From: Burkholderia sp. NRF60-BP8
GTDB lineage: Bacteria; Pseudomonadota; Gammaproteobacteria; Burkholderiales; Burkholderiaceae
Assembly (NCBI RefSeq): GCF_001522585.2
Contig: NZ_CP013373.1
Location: forward strand, 310,001-374,000
DNA: 64,000 bases
Direction: 5' to 3'
In this document: in pieces, positions 32,244 to 40,646 of the stretch
How positions within the stretch are numbered: position 1 is the stretch's first letter
Layout: each line of letters starts with the position of its first letter
The notes under the pieces: model-generated
What the model was told of the DNA's origin: nothing
The model's database searches: none
The model's input: only the letters and a program-made list of their open reading frames with translations
Made by a program: the position numbers and the translations under genes

Positions 32244-32897
32244 ATGAATCGACTGTGCAAGTCTCTGATGGTGCTTCAGGTTGCAGCAGGGTTCGTAGGT
32301 TTCGTAGCGGAGGCAAATGCGGCAGATGCGGCCAAGCCGGATCTCGACCGCGGCAAGGCGATTGCCGGGCAAGTCTGCGCGTCGTGTCATGGCGCCGACG
32401 GCAATAGTGCGTCGGGCAGTTTCCCGAAGCTTGCCGGCCAGCATCCCGAATATCTGGTCAAGCAGTTGAACGACTTCAAGACGCAGCCGGGCGCGAAGGG
32501 GCCGGTGCGGAACAACGCGGTGATGGTCGGATTCGCGAGCGCGTTGAGCGCGGACGACATGCGCAACGTCGCCGCGTACTACGGGTCGCAGACGACGAAG
32601 CTCGGTACCGCACGCGATGCGGCGACCGTGCCGGTCGGCCAGAAGATCTATCGCGGCGGCATTGCGGAAAAGGGCGTACCCGCTTGTGCGAGCTGCCACG
32701 GCCCGACGGGGCAGGGGATCCCGGTCCAGTATCCGCGTCTGTCGGGGCAATGGGCCGATTACACGGTCGCGCAGTTGACCGCGTTCCAGCAGGGTGCCGG
32801 CGCGCGCAACAACAACGAGGCGATGCATCAGATCGCGTCGCGGCTGTCGGATACCGAGATCAAGGCCGTCGCGGATTACATCGCGGGCCTGCGTTGA
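32244..32897 (+). CDS. Dihaem cytochrome c4
   Basis: A 217-residue periplasmic electron carrier with a signal peptide ending near EANA-ADAAKP. Two cytochrome c domains each carry CASCH: GQVCASCHGADG and VPACASCHGPTG. Distal methionines are likely in NNAVMVGFA and NNEAMHQIA. Cytochrome c4 passes electrons from the bc1 complex towards terminal oxidases. ATG at 32244 is preferred to an in-frame GTG at 32238 because AGGG lies seven bases upstream of it. It stands just before the cytochrome c maturation genes and has its own terminator. Confidence 0.93.
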   Translation: MNRLCKSLMVLQVAAGFVGFVAEANAADAAKPDLDRGKAIAGQVCASCHGADGNSASGSFPKLAGQHPEYLVKQLNDFKTQPGAKGPVRNNAVMVGFASALSADDMRNVAAYYGSQTTKLGTARDAATVPVGQKIYRGGIAEKGVPACASCHGPTGQGIPVQYPRLSGQWADYTVAQLTAFQQGAGARNNNEAMHQIASRLSDTEIKAVADYIAGLR

Positions 32898-32956
32898 GCG
32901 GTCGGCCGCGAATGGAATGACCGGGCGCCCGAAGGGCGGCCGGAGTCAGAACAAGA

Positions 32957-33003
32957 AAAGGGTGGGGCGCCGCGCCGTCGCGGTTGCCTCGCCCTTCTTT
33001 TTT
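32957..33003 (+). terminator. Terminator of the cytochrome c4 gene
   Basis: AAGGGTGGGGC and GCCTCGCCCTT pair with two G-T wobbles around a GC-rich loop, followed by a T-rich tail. It lies about 60 bases after the stop. A further GGGGGC/GCCCCC hairpin stands at 33051-33065 before resB. Confidence 0.8.
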
Positions 33004-33115
33004 GTCGGCACTCGCCGGGCCGAGCCGGATGGAGCGGCTTGCCGGCGATGGGGGGCTGCGCCCCCGAAGCGAACATAGTGAGCGTGGGGGGTGTTTCCCC
33101 TTAGTCGGAGTTTGA

Positions 33116-35329
33116 ATGAGCGTTACCACGTCGGGGTTGCAGTCGAAGTCGAGTCAGGGTGCGTCGAAACGCGCGGTCGAGCTGCTGAGCTCGATGCGCT
33201 TCGCGATCGCGCTGCTGGTGGTGCTGTCGATTGCGAGCATCATCGGCACGGTCCTGACCCAGGACGATCCGTATCCGAACTACGTGAACCAGTTCGGGCC
33301 TTTCTGGGCGGACATCTTCCGCTCGCTCGGCCTGTACAACGTGTACAGCGCGTGGTGGTTCATGCTGATCCTGATCTTCCTCGTCGCGTCGATCTCGCTG
33401 TGCGTGATCCGCAACGCGCCGAAGATGCTCGCCGATGCGAAGAGCTGGAAGGACAAGGTCCGCGAAGGCAGCCTGCGCGCATTCCACCACAAGGCCGAGT
33501 ACACGGCGTCCGGCACGCGCGCGAGCGTCGCGGCCACGCTCGCCACGTTCGTCGCGAAGGCCGGCTACAAGCACGTCGTGCGTGAAACCGACGGCGCGAC
33601 GCTGATCTCCGCGAAGCGCGGCGCGATGACCAAGTGGGGCTACATCTCCGCGCACCTCGCGATCGTCGTGATCTGTATCGGCGGCCTGCTCGACAGCAAC
33701 CTGCCGATCAAATTCCAGATGTGGATGTTCGGCAAGAGTCCGGTCAACACGAGCGCGACGATCAGCGAGATCTCGCCCGACCATCGCCTGTCCGCGTCGA
33801 ACCCGACGTTCCGCGGCTATGCGTGGGTGCCGGAGGGTCAGTTCGTGTCGACCGCGATCCTGAACCAGCCGAGCGGCTCGCTGATTCAGGATCTGCCGTT
33901 CTCGATCCAGCTCGACAAGTTCATCGTCGATTACTACACGACGGGCATGCCGAAGCTGTTCGCAAGCGACATCGTCGTGATCGATCGCGAGACCGGCCGG
34001 AAGATCCCGGCGCGAGTCGAGGTCAACAAGCCGTTCACGTACAAGGGCGTGTCGATCTACCAGTCGAGCTTCCAGGACGGCGGCTCGCAAATGCAGATGA
34101 CGGCCTATCCGATGACGGGCAGCCACGCGGCGACCTTCCCCGTGAAGGGCACGATCGGCAGCTCGGCGCCGCTCCAGGTCCCGGGCGCCGACGGCGATAC
34201 GATCGAGTTCTCCGATTTCCGCGCGATCAACGTCGAGAACATGGCCGACGCGAGCGGCAAGCCCGATGTGCGCGGCGTCGCGACGACGAGTTCGCTGAAG
34301 GAAGTGTTCGACGAGCGGCTCGGCTCGGGCGCAAAGACGTCGAAGCCGACGCAGCTCCACAACATCGGCCCGTCGGTGCAGTACAAGATCCGCGGCAAGG
34401 ACGGCCAAGCGCGCGAATTCAACAACTACATGCTGCCCGTCGACATGAACGGCGAGCGCGTGTTCCTCGCCGGCGTGCGCGCGAGCCCGAACGACCCGTT
34501 CCGCTACATGCGGATTCCGGCCGACAGCCAGGATTCGATCGGCGAATGGATGCGCCTGCGCGCCGCGCTCGAGGATCCGGCCGTGCGCACGGAAGCCGCC
34601 GCACGCTTCGCGCAGCGCTCGCTGCCGGGCGATGCGTCGCTGCGCGGCCGTCTGCAGGACAGTGCATCGAAGGTGCTGACCCTTTTTGCGGCGAGCGACG
34701 ACAGCGTCGGTCGCGGCGCGGACGGCCAGCCGGTCGGCGGCTTCCAGGCAGTGGCGACCTTCATCGACCGCTCGGTGCCGAAGGGCGAGCAGGAGAAGGC
34801 CGCGAGCCTGCTGCTGCGGATGCTCGAGGGCTCGATGTGGGAGGTCTGGCAGATCGCCCGCGAGCGTGCCGGCGAGCCGGCGGCGCAGCAGGGCACCGAC
34901 ACGATCCGCTTCGTGCAGAACGCGATCAATGCGCTATCCGACAGCTTCTTGTATGGATCGCCGGTTTATTTGCAGCTTGACTCGTTCAAGCAGGTGCAAG
35001 CTTCGGTATTTCAGCTGACGCGCGCACCCGGCAAGAATCTGGTGTATCTTGGCAGCCTGTTGCTGGTCGCCGGCATCTTCTCGATGTTCTACGTGCGCGA
35101 GCGGCGACTCTGGTTCTGGCTGAAGGACGCCGGTTCGGGCGTCGATGTGGTGATGGCAATGTCCACGGCCCGCAAGACCTTCGATTTCGAGAAAGAATTC
35201 GTGCAGACGCGCGACGCGGCCGGCGCCGCCTTGCGTGCCGCACCTCGCGACGCCGCGCCCGCCGGTGCGGCTTCGACGGCCCGACCGCCTGCCGGCGGCG
35301 GTTCCGATTCAGAGAATTCCACCCGGTAA
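33116..35329 (+). CDS. resB: Cytochrome c biogenesis protein ResB (System II)
   Basis: A 737-residue membrane protein that with CcsB (ResC) carries haem across the inner membrane and ligates it to apocytochromes c. Transmembrane segments are visible at the N-terminus (RFAIALLVVLSIASIIG and WWFMLILIFLVASIS), near residues 165-185 (GYISAHLAIVVICIGGLLDS) and at the C-terminus (NLVYLGSLLLVAGIFSMFY). A large periplasmic domain lies between. The Ala/Pro-rich C-terminal tail is weakly constrained. GGAG six bases upstream supports the ATG. Four bases separate it from ccsB, so the two are co-translated. Confidence 0.95.
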   Translation: MSVTTSGLQSKSSQGASKRAVELLSSMRFAIALLVVLSIASIIGTVLTQDDPYPNYVNQFGPFWADIFRSLGLYNVYSAWWFMLILIFLVASISLCVIRNAPKMLADAKSWKDKVREGSLRAFHHKAEYTASGTRASVAATLATFVAKAGYKHVVRETDGATLISAKRGAMTKWGYISAHLAIVVICIGGLLDSNLPIKFQMWMFGKSPVNTSATISEISPDHRLSASNPTFRGYAWVPEGQFVSTAILNQPSGSLIQDLPFSIQLDKFIVDYYTTGMPKLFASDIVVIDRETGRKIPARVEVNKPFTYKGVSIYQSSFQDGGSQMQMTAYPMTGSHAATFPVKGTIGSSAPLQVPGADGDTIEFSDFRAINVENMADASGKPDVRGVATTSSLKEVFDERLGSGAKTSKPTQLHNIGPSVQYKIRGKDGQAREFNNYMLPVDMNGERVFLAGVRASPNDPFRYMRIPADSQDSIGEWMRLRAALEDPAVRTEAAARFAQRSLPGDASLRGRLQDSASKVLTLFAASDDSVGRGADGQPVGGFQAVATFIDRSVPKGEQEKAASLLLRMLEGSMWEVWQIARERAGEPAAQQGTDTIRFVQNAINALSDSFLYGSPVYLQLDSFKQVQASVFQLTRAPGKNLVYLGSLLLVAGIFSMFYVRERRLWFWLKDAGSGVDVVMAMSTARKTFDFEKEFVQTRDAAGAALRAAPRDAAPAGAASTARPPAGGGSDSENSTR

Positions 35330-35333
35330 CATC

Positions 35334-36524
35334 ATGGATCTCACGCAAGTTTCCTCTTCCCGTACGGCGCCGGCTGCGGCGCCGGCATCGTCGCCGCTGT
35401 TCGACGACCGCCCGTTCCTCGCGCGCCTGTCGCTGTTCGACTGGCTGTTCGCCCTGGCGCTGGTGGCGGGCGCGGGCTATGCGCTCGTGCACTACAACGC
35501 GCACATGGATTACTACGACAAGGCGGTGATGGTCGGCACCGTGCCGGCGCTCGTCGCGCTCGGCTGGCGCTGGAAGCCCGCGCGGCTGATGATGGCGTCG
35601 ATCGCCGTGCTGTCGCTGCTGTCGATCCAGATCTACCAGGGCGATCTCGCCCGCGCCGATTCGGCGTTCTTCCTCAAGTATTTCCTGTCGAGCCAGTCGG
35701 CGATCCTGTGGATGAGCGCGCTGTTCGTGCTCGCGACGATCTTCTACTGGATCGGCCTGCTCGCCCGCTCCGAAACGGGCGCCTCGATCGGCCAGAAGCT
35801 CACGTGGGTCGCCGTGCTGATGGGCTTCACGGGGTTGATGGTGCGCTGGTACGAGTCCTACCTGATCGGTGCGGACGTCGGACACATCCCCGTGTCGAAC
35901 CTCTATGAAGTGTTCGTGCTGTTCAGCCTGATCACCGCGCTGCTTTATCTGTATTACGAAGGCCACTACGGCACACGCTCGCTCGGCGCGTTCGTGCTGC
36001 TGGTCATCAGTGCGGCGGTCGGCTTCCTGATGTGGTACTCGGTCGCGCGCGATGCGCAGCAGATCCAGCCGCTCGTACCGGCACTGCAAAGCTGGTGGAT
36101 GAAGATCCACGTGCCGGCGAACTTCATCGGCTACGGCAGCTTCGCGCTGTCGGCGATGGTGTCGGTCGCGTACCTGATGAAGGAGCGCGGGGTCCTCGCC
36201 GATCGCCTGCCGACGCTGGAAGTGCTCGACGATGTGATGTACAAGTCGATCGCGGTCGGTTTCGCGTTCTTCACGATCGCGACGATCCTCGGCGCACTGT
36301 GGGCGGCCGAGGCGTGGGGCGGCTACTGGAGCTGGGATCCGAAGGAAACCTGGGCGCTGATCGTGTGGCTGAACTACGCGGCGTGGCTGCACATGCGGCT
36401 GATGAAGGGCCTGCGCGGCGCGGTGGCCGCGTGGTGGGCGCTCACCGGCCTGCTGGTCACGACGTTCGCGTTCCTCGGCGTCAACATGTTCCTGTCCGGG
36501 CTGCACAGCTACGGCAAGCTGTAA
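35334..36524 (+). CDS. ccsB: Cytochrome c biogenesis protein CcsB/CcsA (ResC, System II haem handling)
   Basis: A 396-residue polytopic membrane protein of the haem-handling family. The tryptophan-rich WWD signature is present as WGGYWSWDPKETWALIVWLNYAAWLH. Candidate haem-ligand histidines are in WMKIHVPANFIGYGSF and GLHSYGKL. ATG at 35334 chosen because it begins MDLTQVSSSRT just after resB; the frame is open further upstream inside resB but that extension has no homologous character. It partners ResB; a thiol-reducing arm is provided by DsbD encoded 5 kb away. Confidence 0.96.
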   Translation: MDLTQVSSSRTAPAAAPASSPLFDDRPFLARLSLFDWLFALALVAGAGYALVHYNAHMDYYDKAVMVGTVPALVALGWRWKPARLMMASIAVLSLLSIQIYQGDLARADSAFFLKYFLSSQSAILWMSALFVLATIFYWIGLLARSETGASIGQKLTWVAVLMGFTGLMVRWYESYLIGADVGHIPVSNLYEVFVLFSLITALLYLYYEGHYGTRSLGAFVLLVISAAVGFLMWYSVARDAQQIQPLVPALQSWWMKIHVPANFIGYGSFALSAMVSVAYLMKERGVLADRLPTLEVLDDVMYKSIAVGFAFFTIATILGALWAAEAWGGYWSWDPKETWALIVWLNYAAWLHMRLMKGLRGAVAAWWALTGLLVTTFAFLGVNMFLSGLHSYGKL

Positions 36525-36551
36525 GATTTCCGCCGCTCGTCCGACCCTACG

Positions 36552-36583
36552 ACCGCCGGTGCACTGCGTGCCCGGCGGTTTTC
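36552..36583 (+). terminator. Terminator of resB-ccsB
   Basis: ACCGCCGG / CCGGCGGT stem with a GC-rich loop and TTTTCTTTT tail, 28 bases after the ccsB stop. Confidence 0.9.
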
Positions 36584-36683
36584 TTTTGTAACGGGCGGGC
36601 GAACCGGGCGTCGAACGGCGCGTGACGGGCCGGGTCGAACGCTCATGAAGCATGCGCGCCGCGCATGCGGGAGGAACTGCACG

Positions 36684-37679
36684 ATGTGGATCAAACGCCC
36701 TTTGCGTAACGTACTGACCGGCGCGGATATCGCGCCGAGCGAGATCACCCCGCGCGCGGTGTTCGAGAACCGGCGGCGCGTGTTGCAGGCGGCCGGCCTC
36801 GCGGCCGCGGGCGGCCTGTTCGGCGCCAGCGGCGCGGCGCTCGCCGCGTATGCGTCGCCCGACCCGCGGGCGGCGAAGCTCGCGGCAAAAACGAACCCGA
36901 CATTCGTCGCCATCGACAAGGTGACGCCGTTCAAGGACATCACGTCCTACAACAACTTCTACGAATTCGGCACCGACAAGAGCGATCCGGCGCAGAACGC
37001 CGGCACGCTGCGGCCGCGCCCGTGGCGCGTGAGCGTCGAAGGCGAGGTGCAGCACCCGAAGGTGTTCGATCTCGACGAGTTGCTGAAGCTCGCGCCGCTC
37101 GAGGAGCGCGTGTACCGGCTGCGCTGCGTCGAGGGCTGGTCGATGGTGATTCCGTGGATCGGCGTGCCGCTGTCCGAGCTGATCAGGCGCGTGCAGCCGA
37201 CCGGCAACGCGAAATACGTGCAGTTCGTCACGCTGGCCGATCCGTCGCAGATGCCGGGCCTGTCGACGCCCGTGCTCGACTGGCCGTATTCGGAAGGACT
37301 GCGCATGGACGAGGCGATGCATCCGCTGACGCTGCTGACGATGGGCGTCTACGGGCAGGTGCTGCCCAACCAGAACGGCGCGCCGGTGCGGATCGTCGTG
37401 CCGTGGAAGTACGGCTTCAAGAGCGCGAAGTCGCTCGTGAAGATCCGCTTCGTCGACAAGCAGCCGAAGACGAGCTGGAACACGTACGCGGCGAACGAAT
37501 ACGGCTTTTATTCGAACGTGAACCCGAACGTCGATCATCCGCGCTGGAGCCAGGCGACCGAGCGGCGTATCGGCGAGGACGGCTTCTTCACGCCGAAGCG
37601 CAAGACGCTGATGTTCAACGGCTACGGCGATCTGGTCGCATCGATGTATCAGGGCATGGACCTGAAAAAGAATTTCTGA
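36684..37679 (+). CDS. msrP: Methionine sulfoxide reductase catalytic subunit MsrP (YedY)
   Basis: A 331-residue periplasmic molybdopterin enzyme that repairs oxidised methionines in envelope proteins. The N-terminus has a twin-arginine signal ([17 protein letters not shown]) for Tat export with cofactor bound. The molybdenum-ligating cysteine lies in [17 protein letters not shown] at 36684 is supported by GGAGG eight bases upstream; an earlier in-frame ATG at 36645 would add 13 residues before the Tat region. Next gene is its membrane partner msrQ. Confidence 0.95.
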   Translation: MWIKRPLRNVLTGADIAPSEITPRAVFENRRRVLQAAGLAAAGGLFGASGAALAAYASPDPRAAKLAAKTNPTFVAIDKVTPFKDITSYNNFYEFGTDKSDPAQNAGTLRPRPWRVSVEGEVQHPKVFDLDELLKLAPLEERVYRLRCVEGWSMVIPWIGVPLSELIRRVQPTGNAKYVQFVTLADPSQMPGLSTPVLDWPYSEGLRMDEAMHPLTLLTMGVYGQVLPNQNGAPVRIVVPWKYGFKSAKSLVKIRFVDKQPKTSWNTYAANEYGFYSNVNPNVDHPRWSQATERRIGEDGFFTPKRKTLMFNGYGDLVASMYQGMDLKKNF

Positions 37680-37699
37680 GCGCGCCCGTGAGAAACGAC

Positions 37700-38386
37700 A
37701 TGCCTCCTTCGACGCTCACGTCCGCCCGCGCCGCGGGCGACGGGCCGGCCGCGCGCACGGCGCGGGCCGGTGCGAGCCGTCCCGCCGCGCCGCGCTGGCT
37801 CGCACCGGCCAAGGTGCTGGTGTTCGCGGCCGGCCTCTATCCGCTCGCGCGCATCGTGCTGTTCGGGCTGACCGATCGGCTCGGCGCGAATCCGATCGAA
37901 TTCGTCACGCGGTCGACGGGCTTGTGGACGCTCGTCCTGTTGTGCATCACGCTTGCCGTCACGCCGGTGAGGCGCATGACGGGTTTCGCGCCGCTGCTGC
38001 GCTTTCGCCGGATGATCGGGCTGTTCGCGTTCTTTTACGCGACGCTGCATTTCACGACCTACCTGTGGTTCGACAAGTGGTTCGACGTCGTCGCGATCCT
38101 GAAGGACGTCGGCAAGCGCCCGTTCATCACGGTCGGATTCGCGGCGTTCGTGCTGCTGATTCCGCTCGCCGCGACGTCGCCGCGCGCGATGGTGCGCCGG
38201 CTCGGTCGCCACTGGGCGACGCTGCACAGCGCCATCTATGCGATCGCGCTGTTCGGCGTGCTGCACTTCTGGTGGATGCGGGCCGGCAAGCACGATCTCG
38301 CGCAGCCGAAGCTCTACGCGGCGATCGTCGCCGCGCTGCTCGGCTGGCGACTGGTTGCGTGGGGATGGCGGCGCGTGCGCGCATGA
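37700..38386 (+). CDS. msrQ: MsrQ, haem-binding membrane subunit of the MsrPQ system (YedZ)
   Basis: A 228-residue membrane protein of the ferric-reductase-like fold with about six transmembrane helices, passing electrons from the respiratory chain to MsrP. Haem-ligand histidines are likely those in ATLHFTTYLWF and HWATLHSAIYAIALFGVLHFWW. The N-terminal about 35 residues are Ala/Arg-rich and poorly conserved. ATG at 37700 chosen; an in-frame GTG at 37688 is possible. It begins 20 bases after msrP. Confidence 0.92.
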   Translation: MPPSTLTSARAAGDGPAARTARAGASRPAAPRWLAPAKVLVFAAGLYPLARIVLFGLTDRLGANPIEFVTRSTGLWTLVLLCITLAVTPVRRMTGFAPLLRFRRMIGLFAFFYATLHFTTYLWFDKWFDVVAILKDVGKRPFITVGFAAFVLLIPLAATSPRAMVRRLGRHWATLHSAIYAIALFGVLHFWWMRAGKHDLAQPKLYAAIVAALLGWRLVAWGWRRVRA

Positions 38387-38397
38387 CGGGGCGGCCC

Positions 38398-38435
38398 GGA
38401 AAAAGCAAAAGGCGATGACCGAATGGTCATCGCCT
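38398..38435 (-). terminator. Terminator of lptM, also facing msrQ
   Basis: Perfect 11-bp repeat AGGCGATGACC (38410-38420) and GGTCATCGCCT (38425-38435), loop GAAT. Read on the minus strand it is followed by TTTGCTTTTT. The plus-strand tail is poor, so it mainly ends lptM. Confidence 0.85.
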
Positions 38436-38468
38436 CGTTTCGAGCGCCGCGCGGGCGGCAGCGCGGCG

Positions 38469-38747
38469 TTACTTCGTGGCGGCCGGGCCCGATGCCGGGG
38501 CGGGCAGCGTCGATGCACTGCTCGACAACTCGGGCGACAGCGCGAGCGGCGAGCCGGACGTGTCGGGCGTCTCGTCGGACGACGCGTTTTCGTCGGTCGG
38601 TTTCACGTCCGACGGCGGCGTGTCCTGTTGCTGGATCGGCTTGGGCATCGGCGGCACAGTGGGCAGATAGAGCGCGCCGCTTTGACCGCAGCCGGCAAGA
38701 ATCGCCAAAGCCGCTACAATCGCGCTCATCCGGAAAACGACTCGCAT
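38469..38747 (-). CDS. lptM: Small lipoprotein, LptM (YifL) family
   Basis: A 92-residue lipoprotein with a signal peptide and lipobox (ALAILAGCGQSG), then LYLPTVPPMP, the short conserved N-terminal motif of LptM, which assists maturation of the LptD/LptE lipopolysaccharide translocon. The remaining about 55 residues are Ser/Pro/Asp-rich and look disordered. AGGGACGATC precedes the start. Divergent from cyaY with a 36-base gap; the lptM/cyaY arrangement recurs in proteobacteria. Confidence 0.85.
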   Translation of the reverse strand: MRVVFRMSAIVAALAILAGCGQSGALYLPTVPPMPKPIQQQDTPPSDVKPTDENASSDETPDTSGSPLALSPELSSSASTLPAPASGPAATK

Positions 38748-38768
38748 GATCGTCCCTGAACAATTTAA

Positions 38769-39110
<342 letters not shown>

Positions 39111-39146
39111 CGGCCGGGGCACTGCCCCCCAACGTCGTGCCCAACG

Positions 39147-39161
39147 AAAAAGCGCCCCGTG
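39147..39161 (+). terminator. Left half of the cyaY/mrcA terminator, split by the IS
   Basis: AAAAAGCGCCC plus the loop CGTG. The matching right half GGGCGCTTTTTT lies at 40617-40628 on the far side of the IS. Removing the IS and one CGTG copy restores a perfect bidirectional terminator. Confidence 0.9.
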
Positions 39162-39186
39162 TGAACTGCACCCCAAAAGTTGGATG
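39162..39186. repeat. Left terminal inverted repeat of the IS
   Basis: Begins TGAACTGCACCCC and ends GTTGGATG; pairs with the right end at 21 of 25 positions. Confidence 0.9.
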
Positions 39187-39212
39187 CGAATCCAACCTGT
39201 GGGGTGTTTTTC

Positions 39213-39740
39213 ATGGCGAAGTACGACGAGAAATTTAAGCGAGAAGTGGTGAGGCGTTACGCACCTGGCCGATACGGCTACAAGAGCATCGCTCGGGAGT
39301 TTGGCTTGCATCCCGGGACGGTACAGCGCTGGGTATCAAGCTATGAGCAGCATGGGGCTGCCGGGCTGCGCAAGAAATACAGCCGATACAGTGCGGCATT
39401 CAAGCTCAGGGTGCTGCGCAGGATGTGGCGCGATCAGTTGTCTTATCGTCAGGTCGCGGCACTGTTTAACCTTCGAGGCAGGGATGCCGTAAGCGGATGG
39501 GAACGCCAGTATCATGAAGGTGGTCTGGGCGCATTGGCGCCCAAGCCCAAAGGACGCCCGAGAAAAATGCCGACGCCGATACCGCCCGCCAAGCCGACAG
39601 ATGTTGAGACCAAGGACACGCTTACGCGTGAAGCACTACTCGCGGAACTCAAATATCTGCGCGCGGAGGTGGCGTACCTAAAAAAATGGAATGCCTTGGT
39701 TCAGGCCAAAGAGGCCGCTGCGCAGAAAAAGCGCAGTTAG
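39213..39740 (+). CDS. IS3-family transposase OrfA (DNA-binding part)
   Basis: A 175-residue protein with two helix-turn-helix units, YGYKSIAREFGLHPGTVQRW and LSYRQVAALFNLRGRDAVSGW, that recognise the IS ends. A coiled-coil/leucine-zipper-like stretch (LTREALLAELKYLRAEVAYLKK) precedes the frameshift point. The double HTH and the YLKK ending are characteristic of the IS150 group (compare InsJ). ATG at 39213 is chosen. Alone it acts as a regulator; by -1 frameshift it gives the OrfAB transposase. Confidence 0.92.
   Translation: MAKYDEKFKREVVRRYAPGRYGYKSIAREFGLHPGTVQRWVSSYEQHGAAGLRKKYSRYSAAFKLRVLRRMWRDQLSYRQVAALFNLRGRDAVSGWERQYHEGGLGALAPKPKGRPRKMPTPIPPAKPTDVETKDTLTREALLAELKYLRAEVAYLKKWNALVQAKEAAAQKKRS
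39680..39686 (+). other. Programmed -1 frameshift site (A AAA AAA)
   Basis: Seven A residues positioned exactly as X XXY YYZ relative to the OrfA frame. Slipping back one base enters the OrfB frame at ATG GAA TGC. Confidence 0.88.
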
Positions 39741-40573
39741 TGCTTGAACTGAGGCAAGACCACGATTTATCGGACCTGCTGAGGGCTGCCGGACTAGCTC
39801 GCAGCACGTTCTACTATCAAGCCAAAGTGCAGATGGCCGGCGATAAGTACGCCAACCTGAAAGTGCGCATCCGGCAAATCTACGAACGCCACAAGGGCCG
39901 CTATGGCTACCGGCGTGTGACGGCCGAACTGCGCCGGGCGGGACAAGCGATCAATCACAAGACCGTGCAGCGCTTGATGCAAGTACTTGGGTTGAAATCC
40001 CTAGTGCGGCCCAAGAAGTATCGCTCCTACCGCGGGGAACGGGCTCAGGTGCCGAATCGGCTGGAAAGGCAATTCCGCGCCGAACGGCCGAATCAGAAGT
40101 GGGTTACCGACGTGACGGAGTTCAATGTACAGGGCGACAAACTTTATCTCTCCCCGGTTATGGATCTCTATAACGGGGAGATCATCGCTTATGAGACGCA
40201 GAGACGCCCGCATTTCAGACTCGTGGGGAACATGCTCAAGAAGGCCCTGGTCAAGCTGACTCCACTGGATGCACCGCTTCTCCATTCCGATCAGGGCTGG
40301 CAGTACCAGATGCCGGCGTATCGACGGCAGCTCGCAGCTCGCGGCTTAACCCAAAGCATGTCTCGCAAAGGCAACTGCCTGGACAACGCCGCGATGGAAA
40401 GCTTCTTTGGGACGCTGAAGGCGGAGTTCTTCTATCTGAACAAGTTCGCCAGCATCGAGCAGCTTCGAGACGGCTTGCGCCAATACATCCACTACTACAA
40501 TCACCAACGCATCAAGACCAAACTAAAAGGGCTGAGTCCCGTGCAGTACAGGACCCAGCCCTCATCGGCTTAA
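39686..40573 (+). CDS. IS3-family transposase OrfB (DDE catalytic part)
   Basis: 295 residues in the -1 frame relative to OrfA. It contains the helix-turn-helix-like HTH_21 region (YERHKGRYGYRRVTAELRR) and an rve integrase core. The catalytic triad is D142 (VTDVTEF), D202 (LHSDQGWQY) and E238 (AAMESFFG), with the 35-residue D-E spacing of IS3 transposases. The functional product is the OrfA-OrfB fusion. Plus-strand readthrough from here would be antisense to mrcA. Confidence 0.95.
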   Translation: MECLGSGQRGRCAEKAQLVLELRQDHDLSDLLRAAGLARSTFYYQAKVQMAGDKYANLKVRIRQIYERHKGRYGYRRVTAELRRAGQAINHKTVQRLMQVLGLKSLVRPKKYRSYRGERAQVPNRLERQFRAERPNQKWVTDVTEFNVQGDKLYLSPVMDLYNGEIIAYETQRRPHFRLVGNMLKKALVKLTPLDAPLLHSDQGWQYQMPAYRRQLAARGLTQSMSRKGNCLDNAAMESFFGTLKAEFFYLNKFASIEQLRDGLRQYIHYYNHQRIKTKLKGLSPVQYRTQPSSA

Positions 40574-40587
40574 CCGCCCGTTCCGAC

Positions 40588-40612
40588 CATCCAACTTATT
40601 GGGGTCAGTTCA
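40588..40612. repeat. Right terminal inverted repeat of the IS
   Basis: Ends GGGGTCAGTTCA; reverse complement starts TGAACTGACCCC. It lies 14 bases after the OrfB stop. Confidence 0.9.
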
Positions 40613-40646
40613 CGTGGGGCGCTTTTTTCATGGCCGGGGCCGCGGG

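Larger units (their letters stand above)
39158..40616. mobile_element. IS3-family insertion sequence, IS150-like, with target duplication
   Basis: The element spans 39162-40612 (1451 bp) and is flanked by the 4-base direct repeat CGTG (39158-39161 and 40613-40616). Terminal inverted repeats match at 21 of 25 positions, both starting TGAACTG. It has two overlapping frames joined by a -1 slippery site, the standard IS3 layout. Base composition is visibly less GC-rich than the neighbouring genes. Both ends, both frames and the slip site are intact, so it looks transposition-competent and recent. Confidence 0.95.

Noticed and set aside
33013..33065. Hairpins before resB as a regulatory leader
   Set aside because: They are imperfect GC-rich stems such as arise often at this base composition. 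Only the terminator at 32957-33003 has a T-tract.
38682..38720. TTGACC and TACAAT as a cyaY promoter pair
   Set aside because: They are 27 bases apart, too far for sigma-70. Only the -10 is kept, as part of the recurrent TANAAT observation.
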